This document shows, in pieces, positions 6,191-10,699 of a stretch of 10,699 nucleotides of DNA. Both the position numbers and the translations under genes were made by a program. Under the pieces are notes generated by a model. That model saw only the letters and a program-made list of their open reading frames with translations, did no database searches and had not been told where the DNA came from. The stretch's first letter is position 1. Each line of letters opens with the position of its first letter. The DNA comes from Baffinella frigidus (lineage: Eukaryota; Cryptophyceae; Cryptomonadales; Baffinellaceae), in assembly GCA_026770585.1 (NCBI GenBank), contig MU646717.1, forward strand, positions 189,934-200,632, read 5' to 3'.

Positions 6191-6425
6191 GGTACCTGCT
6201 TTCGGGTTTCGGGTTTCAGATTTCGGGTTTCGGATTTCGGGTTTCGGGCTTCGGGCTTCGGGATTCGGGTTTCGGGTATCGGGTACCTGCTTTCGGGTTT
6301 CGGGTTTCGGGTACCTGCTTTCGGGTTTCGGGTTTCGGGCTTCGGGCTTCGGGCTTCGGGTTTCGGGCTTCGGGTATCGGGTACCTACTTTCGGGTTTCG
6401 GGTTTCGGGTTTCGGGTTCAGGCGT
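6191..6425 (+). repeat. TTTCGGG array with higher-order GTACCTGC punctuation
   Basis: TTTCGGG units (and CTTCGGG, ATTCGGG) are interrupted four times by GGTACCTGCTTTCGGG or GGTACCTACTTTCGGG (near 6191, 6282, 6311 and 6381). The 17-bp string GTACCTGCTTTCGGGTT is shared with the acceptor of exon M (292-308). Frames through the array are artefacts. Confidence 0.9.
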
Positions 6426-6479
6426 TGAAGATTGAACGCCTCTGTGATTGGCAGTGTCCGCCGGGTGAAACGGGGTGTT

Positions 6480-6800
6480 TGGGGTTTGCATTCTGATATC
6501 ATTTATTATTATTGTGGTATTGTTTATGAGAGAGGAAACGCCGTTTGGCCAAACCCATGCCGTCGCCAAGCCAACCCAACGAGGCTGATCAAACACCCAA
6601 CGTAAAACCCAGCGTTCACAAGTTAATTATATCCACCCAAATGGTCATGTCCCCTTCGTTTCATCCGAAGGGGGCACGACAATCAAACGAAAATTACTAC
6701 ACACTGTCAACTTTTGGACTTTTGAAAAGGGTGATCCATCAGCTTCGTGCGGAAGGAACCGAGGCTGTCCGCAAGTTTCTCCCGGGCGAAACGGGGGTGA
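6480..6800. other. Intron between exons F and H without recognised gene
   Basis: Mixed-composition sequence with no convincing exon. A short hairpin (CCCCTTCG / CGAAGGGG) lies at 6650-6672. The stretch near 6452-6478 resembles the start of the F intron near 6780-6800 (CGGGTGAAACGGGG against GGGCGAAACGGGGG) and may be an end copy of exon F's donor side. Confidence 0.4.
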
Positions 6801-6838
6801 TGGTACCGTCCGGGCCGCGAGCGGGTCCTGCGGTTGAC

Positions 6839-7054
6839 TGAACGTGTTCCGCCATTCCCGCCCCGCGGCGGGCCTATCCTCCGCGGCGGGTGCGCTCCCG
6901 GCGGCCGACGTGCTCTCGGAGAAAGGCGCCGCCGCGAGGGCAAGTTGCGCGGCCGAAAAGTCGAGGGCGTCCGCTAGGCTCTGTGCCGCGTGCCGGAAAT
7001 AGCTCACGGCCACCCGCGCCGGTGCGCGCACCCCGCCCACGCCGACGTGACCAC
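6839..7054 (-). CDS. Exon F: segment following the P-loop
   Basis: The acceptor is TTCCACAG. The first two bases complete the Gly left by exon D. It reads GHVGVGGVRAPARVAVSYFR, then HAAQSLADALDFSAAQLALA and an Ala/Ser/Pro-rich stretch ending EWRNTF. In TEP1/nephrocystin-3-like STAND proteins the P-loop helix is followed by a strand (V-x-x-F) and a helix of this kind, so VAVSYFRHAAQSLADAL fits that place. The end is uncertain. Donor TTCA/GTCAAC at 6838 keeps phase with exon H, while a stronger-looking ACG/GTACCA at 6806 would not. It is the longest exon of the set. Confidence 0.6.
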
Positions 7055-7114
7055 CTGTGGAACGCCACTTTACTTTTTAAATACTTTTTAAAAGACACCG
7101 TCTAAAGTTGTCGC

Positions 7115-7254
7115 CCAGTTGACTTTTACTTTTTCGAGGACGGTTCCTCGGGAGTGAGCCCCCCTCCCGGCAGCAGAGCCGGCGCTCTCTGCAGCGGACG
7201 ACTGCCCGACCCTGGGCGTCTCAAAAGTCAACTTACATCTCAAAAGTCAACTGG
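7115..7254. mobile_element. Possible MITE 4
   Basis: CCAGTTGACTTTT at the left and AAAAGTCAACTGG at the right form a 13-bp inverted repeat enclosing 140 bp, with a further AAAAGTCAACTT copy inside. No clear target duplication. It lies in the intron between exons D and F, next to the copied F acceptor. Confidence 0.5.
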
Positions 7255-7304
7255 AAGCTCAAGGCACTGCGTCTGCTTCTCTCTCTGGGAACCCGTGACC
7301 ACCT

Positions 7305-7440
7305 GCAGCTCGAAGTCGTTCAAATCCGCTCTGGCGTCAAACCCATATCCTTCGGCCAAACCTTCGAATCCAAGGCCTCGACCGAAGGAAACGGGCAAAA
7401 CAACAGGCTCGATTTGATCCGCTTCGCTGTGTTCCGAGCG
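7305..7440 (-). CDS. Optional exon E: open segment inside the D-F intron
   Basis: The frame here reads EADQIEPVVLPVSFGRGLGF and continues EGLAEGYGFDARADLNDFEL, ending CTGCAG/GTGGTC. It is one base out of frame with the P-loop exon, and no acceptor gives a clean join. Direct D-to-F splicing works without it. The junction CAGGTGGTCACG at its end is identical over 12 bases to the acceptor and first bases of exon F (7046-7057). This marks it as an upstream copy of the F acceptor. The long coding-like stretch remains unexplained; a cassette exon or a one-base assembly error in a run of C near 7441-7446 are alternatives. Confidence 0.3.
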
Positions 7441-7449
7441 GGGGAGTAC

Positions 7450-7605
7450 CGGGTTCAGGCTGGGCGGCACGAGTCGTGAAGAGCGCGAGCGCTGTCGTCT
7501 TGCCGGATAGGGGCGTCCCGCACAGCCGGACCACCGGGGGACGCGACGCGGCCGGGCCGGAGGTGAGTCTGTGTAAAGCCAGGAGCGCCGATTCGAGCGA
7601 GCCCC
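7450..7605 (-). CDS. Exon D: P-loop (Walker A) exon of a STAND-like NTPase
   Basis: This 156-base exon begins right after a TTTAGGG array, at acceptor CCCTAG, and ends at CCCG/GTACTC. It encodes GSLESALLALHRLTSGPAAS and then RPPVVRLCGTPLSGKTTALA. The hydrophobic strand VVRLC followed by GTPLSGKT is a Walker A motif (GxxxxGKT), which binds the phosphates of ATP or GTP. A helix ESALLALHRL, a short spacer and then the P-loop is the usual arrangement at the start of STAND NTPases. It joins in phase to exon F. Reading past the donor stays open for 23 more codons, so a longer exon cannot be excluded. Transporter-type ABC ATPases are unlikely because no ABC signature follows. Confidence 0.7.
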
Positions 7606-7845
7606 CTAGGGTTTAGGGTTTAGGGTTTAGGGTTTAGCGTTTAGGGTTCAGCGTTCAAGGTTTAGGGTTTAGGGTTTAGGGGTTAGGGGTTAGGGGTTAG
7701 GGTTTAGGGGTTAGGGGTTAGGGTTGAGAGTTTAGGGTTTAGGGTTTAGGGTTTAGGGTTCAAGGTTTAGGGTTCCGGGGTTAGGGTTGAGGGTTGAGGG
7801 TTTAGGGTTCAGGGTTCAGGGTTTAGAGTTCAGGGTTTGGTGGCG
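7606..7845 (+). repeat. Telomere-like array, TTTAGGG / GGTTAGG type
   Basis: Starts with four clean TTTAGGG units immediately next to exon D's acceptor (CCCTAG on the gene strand), then GGGGTTA and other variants. Confidence 0.93.
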
Positions 7846-7857
7846 TTTGGGGGTTAC

Positions 7858-7906
7858 CCGCGGGGCACGGCGGAGGGTTGGAGGCAAGGCCTCCCATCAG
7901 CGACGC
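7858..7906 (-). CDS. Exon C2, linker before the P-loop exon
   Basis: The acceptor is TTTACAG and the donor GCGG/GTAACC. It has 49 bases, starts on a codon boundary and ends one base into a codon. The next two bases in exon D complete it as Gly. It reads ASLMGGLASNPPPCPA, a flexible linker. It is supported only by good splice sites and agreement in phase with both neighbours. Confidence 0.45.
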
Positions 7907-7995
7907 CTGTAAAGCGACTCGTGCGTCAGATTTGGTCCCGTCACCTAATGCATTTTATCTCAGATTTGGCGCGGCGTTGGAGGGGTGGGGGGTGC

Positions 7996-8040
7996 CTGCT
8001 GGGCGCGAGCGAGGAAGTGGGTGTTGTACGCAATCCACGC
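7996..8040 (-). pseudogene. End copy of exon C
   Basis: This copy of the second half of exon C reads THFLARAQQ and has the same CAGCAG/GC end. It has no clear acceptor of its own. It lies downstream of exon C in the gene direction. Confidence 0.5.
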
Positions 8041-8137
8041 CGTAAGTCAATTCACACGTACGAGCGCGCACCTGGTTTCTCCAAAAGTGGCCGATACGTG
8101 GTACAAATAATAGAAAGACTGGCGGGGTGGGGAGTGC

Positions 8138-8192
8138 CTGCTGTGCTCTGGCGAGGAAGTGGGAGCTGTACAGCCCGGGTGACGCGGCGTGC
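8138..8192 (-). CDS. Exon C (intact), with GC donor
   Basis: The acceptor is GTGCAG. It has 55 bases. The first base completes the Arg codon left by exon B, and it ends on a codon boundary. It reads HAASPGLYSSHFLARAQQ. The donor is CAG/GC rather than GT, a known minor class (GC-AG introns). Its downstream copy at 7996 has the same CAGCAG/GC end. In TEP1/nephrocystin-3-like proteins a short helix of this type precedes the P-loop, but the match here is too short to name. Confidence 0.5.
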
Positions 8193-8204
8193 CTGCACTC
8201 GAAG

Positions 8205-8352
8205 CGTCGCGGGGTTAGGGGTTAGGGTTTGGGCACACCACGGATGTTAGGGTTTGAGGTTGATGGTTCACGGTTTAGGGGTTGAGGGTTGGGGCGGGTT
8301 CCGGGTGTGGGGTTTGGGGAGAGTTCAGGGATTGGGGTTTGGGGTTTGGGGG
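8205..8352 (+). repeat. Degenerate telomere-like stretch
   Basis: GGGGTTAGGG, GGGTTTGAGG and GGGGTTTGG units between exons B and C. Loosely periodic. Confidence 0.75.
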
Positions 8353-8356
8353 TGAC

Positions 8357-8427
8357 CGCTTGACGAGGGGGACGGGGGGGAGCGGCGCGGCGAAGGGGAT
8401 GATTGTGTCGAACAGCGTGGTTAGAGC
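8357..8427 (-). CDS. Exon B (intact) of the STAND-like NTPase gene
   Basis: The acceptor is CGCAG and the donor GCG/GTCACC. It has 71 bases, starts on a codon boundary and ends two bases into a codon, which exon C completes as Arg. It reads ALTTLFDTIIPF and then a proline-rich AAPLPPVPLVK. I do not recognise a domain. It lies upstream of the P-loop exon, so it belongs to the N-terminal part of the protein. Four start copies follow at higher coordinates (8543, 8697, 8832, 8998), each with the first eight or so codons conserved and then diverging. Confidence 0.6.
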
Positions 8428-8519
8428 CTGCGGGCCGAAGGAGGTCAGAGCGAGCGAGCGAGTGAGACAGACAGACCAGAGAGAGCGAGGTTGTTGCGAC
8501 ACCCCCACAAGCGGGGGGT

Positions 8520-8998
8520 TGTATCGAAGAGCGCGGTTAACGCCTGTTGGGGTTCGCGTTCAGGGTGTGAAAAGCAACCCATGCGTCAGTTTCACTCTTG
8601 AAATCAACCGAAAACACCGTTTTGCTCATTTCAAAAACACCGTTTTGCGTTATCTAAGGGCGAAGAGCTGAACCGTGTCGAACAGCGTAGTCAGCGCCTG
8701 TTGGGGGATTAGGCTTACACCCCTAGGGTTCAGGGGGTACTCCAAACAACCTCCAGACAATCTCATAACCTGGACTAGCACTCCAAACAACCGCCAGAAG
8801 GGCAGGATTATGTCGAACAGCGCTGTTAGCGCCTGTTGGGGTACTGTTAGTACTGTTAGTACGGTTAGTACGGTTAGTACGGTTAGTACGGTTAGTATTG
8901 TTATTACGGTTGGTACGGTTAGTACTGTACACGCGAGGTTGGTTATGAACCCAACCCCCAACAGCGTGTTGGATCGTGTCGAAGAGCGTGGTGAGCGC
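8520..8998 (-). pseudogene. Four start copies of exon B
   Basis: The copies begin at 8543 (ALTALFDT), 8697 (ALTTLFDT), 8832 (ALTALFDI) and 8998 (ALTTLFDT). Each is preceded by an acceptor ending AACAG and runs down to unrelated sequence after 8-12 codons. Differences from exon B within these codons are mainly third-position: four of four in the 8998 copy over nine codons. Between the 8832 and 8998 copies lies a 9-bp tandem repeat. Confidence 0.6.
8846..8924 (-). repeat. Nine-unit 9-bp tandem repeat carrying TACTAAC
   Basis: There are nine consecutive 9-bp units. On the minus strand seven contain TACTAAC, and two are variants (TAATAAC, TACCAAC). The array stops a few bases before the acceptor CCCCAACAG of the exon B copy at 8832. 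TACTAAC is the optimal spliceosomal branch-point sequence known from yeast. Confidence 0.85.
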
Positions 8999-9000
8999 CT

Positions 9001-9120
9001 GTTAGGGTTAGGGGTATGCGGTTGAGTGTTTACTGTTTAGCGGTTAGGGTGTGTAGTGTTCAGGGTGTGGGGTGTGGGGTGTGGGGTGTGGGGTTTAGGA
9101 TTTAGGGCGTGCGGTTTGTG
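9001..9120 (+). repeat. Telomere-like stretch with GGGTGTG units
   Basis: GTTAGGG and repeated GGGGTGT units, G-rich on the plus strand. It ends where the orientation of the repeat changes. Confidence 0.8.
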
Positions 9121-9139
9121 TTGTGTTGTTCGAACTCCA

Positions 9140-9300
9140 AACCATGAAGCCTAAACCCCAAACCCCAAACCCTAAACCCTCAACCCTCAACCCTAAACCC
9201 TACACCTGCGGGACGAAGGTGGCGAGGTCGCGCTCGCCACAATCCCTCAACTCTAACCCTAAACCCTACACCCTACACCCTACACCCTACACCCTACACC
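9140..9300 (-). repeat. Telomere-like array in opposite orientation
   Basis: CCCTAAA, CCCCAAA, CCCTCAA and then CCCTACA units on the plus strand, so G-rich on the minus strand. The exon A end copy A7 lies inside it in the usual gene orientation. Confidence 0.9.
9206..9240 (-). pseudogene. Exon A copy A7, end fragment
   Basis: This fragment reads DLATFVPQ and then a donor GTGTAG. It preserves only the last codons of exon A. Just outside it the telomere-like repeat runs in the opposite orientation to most of the window. Confidence 0.5.
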
Positions 9301-9329
9301 CACTCTAAACCAGGCCCGTTTCAGAACTA

Positions 9330-9400
9330 ACCTCACTGCTGCAGCACTAACCGCACTAACAGTAATAAGAGCACTAACAGCACTAACAGTATAACGCTAC
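9330..9400 (+). repeat. CACTAACAG repeats
   Basis: Several CACTAACAG or CACTAACCG units and GTAATAA interruptions. CACTAAC is here on the plus strand, the reverse of the TACTAAC array at 8846-8924. Confidence 0.7.
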
Positions 9401-9523
9401 TGACAGGACCTGCGGGCCTCACGTCTCCGTTTCGTAAGGCGCATAGACGTTTGCATCACTCAACTCAAGGCTCAAGGGCCTACCTAGGACCTGTATCGAG
9501 AGTAATAATAAAAAAGACAGTAT

Positions 9524-9582
9524 CTGAGGGTCGAAGGTAGCGAGGTCGAGGTGGAGGCCCGCCACGGCTGTCTCGAGCGCCA
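9524..9582 (-). pseudogene. Exon A copy A6 with lost donor site
   Basis: This second downstream copy of the end of exon A has the same length and acceptor as A5. It reads ALETAVAGLHLDLATFDPQ. The donor is AT instead of GT (CAG/ATACTG), so ordinary splicing should not use it. It has two amino-acid changes relative to exon A (Gly to Asp near the end and Val to Ala near the start). A5 and A6 share the flanking sequence CCACAAAGGGTTATGCT, showing that exon end and intron were copied as one unit of about 200 bp. Confidence 0.6.
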
Positions 9583-9639
9583 CTGTGTGCCTCGCCACAA
9601 AGGGTTATGCTGTTTGTGCTGGACGCCCCGCCCCCTAGG

Positions 9640-9720
9640 GTTAATTACTATTATTGATTATTACTATTATTATTACTATTATTATTACTGTTATTACTTT
9701 TATTACTATTATCAATAACA
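9640..9720. repeat. (ATT/ACT)n microsatellite 1
   Basis: Imperfect ATT and ACT triplets between exon A copies A6 and A5, part of a tandem unit that includes the copied exon end. Confidence 0.85.
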
Positions 9721-9724
9721 GTAC

Positions 9725-9783
9725 CTGGGGGCCGAAGGTGGCGAGGTCAAGGTGAAGACCCGCCACGGCTGTCTCGAGCACCA
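9725..9783 (-). CDS. Exon A copy A5: short but complete alternative of exon A
   Basis: This copy of exon A has its own acceptor (CACAG) and donor (CAG/GTACTG). It is 59 bases long with the same 2-base start and codon-boundary end as the 83-base exon A, so it could replace it with the loss of eight residues. It reads VLETAVAGLHLDLATFGPQ. Over the shared 19 codons it differs from exon A at four bases, all third codon positions and all synonymous. Using A and A5 together would break the frame, so they could only be alternatives. It may instead be an unused copy left by duplication. Confidence 0.45.
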
Positions 9784-9809
9784 CTGTGTGCCTCGCCACA
9801 AAGGGTTAT

Positions 9810-9945
9810 GCTATCACTATTATTAATTATTACTATTTTTAGTTATTGCTATTATTATTACTATTACTATTATCAATTATTGCTATTATTGTTACTATTA
9901 TTACTGTTTTTCCTGTTATCGTACTAGGACTAATATTAATAACGG
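9810..9945. repeat. (ATT/ACT)n microsatellite 2
   Basis: The same triplet composition between copies A5 and A4, directly after the shared string AAAGGGTTATGCT. Confidence 0.85.
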
Positions 9946-9948
9946 TAC

Positions 9949-10031
9949 CTGGGGGCCGAAGGTGGCGAGGTCGAGGTGGAGGCCCGCCACGGCTGTCTCC
10001 AGCACCGCCGCCGGCACCGTTTGCGCCAGAC
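9949..10031 (-). CDS. Exon A (intact): internal exon of the STAND-like NTPase gene
   Basis: This is the most upstream exon I can assign. The acceptor is CCAAG and the donor CAG/GTACCG. It has 83 bases, a 2-base start and an end on a codon boundary, so it joins in phase to exon B. It reads LAQTVPAAVLETAVAG followed by LHLDLATFGPQ, a helix-like segment I do not recognise as a named domain. It sits between three start copies upstream (10241-10546) and three end copies downstream (9206-9783). The start of the gene lies outside the window or is not recognisable here. Support comes from splice-site fit, absence of stops, and largely third-position divergence between the copies. There is no direct functional evidence. 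Confidence 0.6.
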
Positions 10032-10039
10032 CTTGGATA

Positions 10040-10240
10040 GGGTTCAGAGATTAGCGTTCAGGGTCCACGGTTGTGATCAACGGTTCACGGTTCACGGTGT
10101 TTTACCGTTGACGGTCGGGTTGAAGGGTTGCGGTTCAGGGAGTAGGGGTGGGGGGTTGGGGGTTGGGGGTTGGGGTTAAGGTGTGGGGTTTGGGTTAAGG
10201 TGTGGGGTGTGGGGTTAGGGTTTGGGTTTAGGGTTTAGGA
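10040..10240 (+). repeat. Degenerate telomere-like stretch
   Basis: GGTTCACGG, GGGGTTG and TTTAGGG units, G-rich on the plus strand, in the intron upstream of exon A. Confidence 0.75.
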
Positions 10241-10546
10241 GCAGTCTCGAGCACCGCTGTCGGGACCGCTTGCGCGAGGCCTGGGAGATGATTTGGGGGT
10301 TACGCGAGGGTTGTGGGGTTAGGGTTGCGGGTTTGGGGTTGAGAGAGTGGGTTTAGGGTGTAGGGTGTAGGGTTAGTGTTGAGGGATTGGTCGTATGGCG
10401 ACCACTTGCGCAAGGCCTGCGTTACGAGAGAGATACGGTGTAGCGTTCAGCGTTGATAGCATAGGGTTTAAGGTGGGGTTGGGGGTTGGGGGTTAGGGCT
10501 TAGGGTTCAGGGGCTGTCTCGAGGATCGCCACCGGGAGGGCGAGAC
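10241..10546 (-). pseudogene. Three start copies of exon A
   Basis: Three fragments each begin with an AG acceptor and the first codons of exon A, then run into repeat DNA. They lie at 10546-10512 (LALPVAILETA), 10416-10389 (LAQVVAI) and 10280-10241 (LAQAVPTAVLETA). They are separated by TTTAGGG-type repeats. None has the second half of the exon. The third differs from exon A mostly at third codon positions. Confidence 0.55.
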
Positions 10547-10554
10547 CTGAGATA

Positions 10555-10699
10555 GGGTTTGAGGGTGTGCGGTTAGGGTTGAGGGTTTGGGGTTTAGGGT
10601 TCCGGTCAAGGGGTAATGGATCAGGGTAGGGTTCAGGGTTCAGGGTTCAGGGTTCAGGGTTCAGGGTTCAGGGTTCAGGGTTCAGGGTTCAGGGTTCAG
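10555..10699 (+). repeat. Telomere-like array ending in pure TTCAGGG
   Basis: Mixed units followed from about 10627 to the window edge by ten perfect TTCAGGG units. A recent homogenisation of one variant. Confidence 0.93.

Noticed and set aside
6430-6480. Possible exon reading RFTRRTLPITEAFN on the minus strand
   Set aside because: No good donor in phase. The stretch resembles a copy of the start of the F intron and is explained better that way.
6131-6596. Long frames on both strands reading NPKPETRNPKPE or GFRVSGFGFRVSG
   Set aside because: They are translations of a TTTCGGG minisatellite. A 7-bp repeat is open in several frames at once, and both strands give repeats of seven residues.
7427-7449. 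A 23-base intron joining exon D to the segment downstream
   Set aside because: GTACTC...ACACAG is present, but the resulting frame does not match the open frame of the segment. Introns this small are known only in special genomes such as chlorarachniophyte nucleomorphs.
1-10699. CRISPR array in the regular repeats
   Set aside because: Units are 6-9 bp without unique spacers, and the splice structure is eukaryotic.

Overview
This window looks like nuclear DNA of a eukaryote, most likely a unicellular alga or other protist with the plant-type telomere repeat TTTAGGG (green algae, chromerids, dinoflagellates and others share it; the sequence alone does not decide). There is no long open reading frame and no bacterial gene layout. 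I see a chain of short GC-rich exons (48-216 bp) on the minus strand, inside introns packed with TTTAGGG-like minisatellites, microsatellites and small inverted-repeat transposons. Long conceptual reading frames through the minisatellites (NPKPETRNPKPE-type or GFRVSGFGF-type) are artefacts.

Read from high to low coordinates, twelve exons (named A, B, C, C2, D, F, H, I, J, K, L, M) can be chained with GT-AG junctions, plus one GC-AG junction, and every codon phase agrees if exon F uses its inner donor. The joined product is an internal fragment of about 375 residues, open at both ends. Its motifs occur in the order expected of a STAND-class P-loop NTPase (NACHT/TEP1/nephrocystin-3-like). They are a Walker A P-loop GTPLSGKT in D, a conserved block after it in F, a Walker B-like strand ILVVMDG in J, a sensor-like strand IQLVLSAP in K, and an LAPLSEREAHLL helix typical of the arm after the NTPase core in L-M. 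Function is inferred from motif order only.

The striking feature is that most exons are surrounded by partial copies of themselves. Copies of an exon's start, with its acceptor, lie upstream of the intact exon. Copies of its end, with its donor, lie downstream. A, B, C, F, I, J, K and L all show this in some form, and J shows the duplicated block directly (about 145 bp of intron end plus exon start). Two complete copies of exon I differ at six bases, all third codon positions. This suggests introns growing by tandem duplication across splice sites, perhaps with some copies used as alternative exons.

Layout: 1-533 exon M and telomere-like arrays; 535-1170 exon L and four start copies; 1195-1790 end copies of exon K among TTGAGGG/TTTCGGG arrays; 1792-2760 exon K, three start copies and two MITEs; 2780-3260 exon J, with an AT- and triplet-rich intron; 3261-3835 start copies of J; 3836-5400 a dispersed inverted-repeat family with a MITE inside one copy; 4430-5870 the exon I array; 5870-6480 telomere-like arrays around exon H; 6480-7605 exons F and D; 7606-8350 arrays with C2 and C; 8357-9000 exon B and four start copies, including a tandem TACTAAC array; 9000-10699 the exon A array and further minisatellites.
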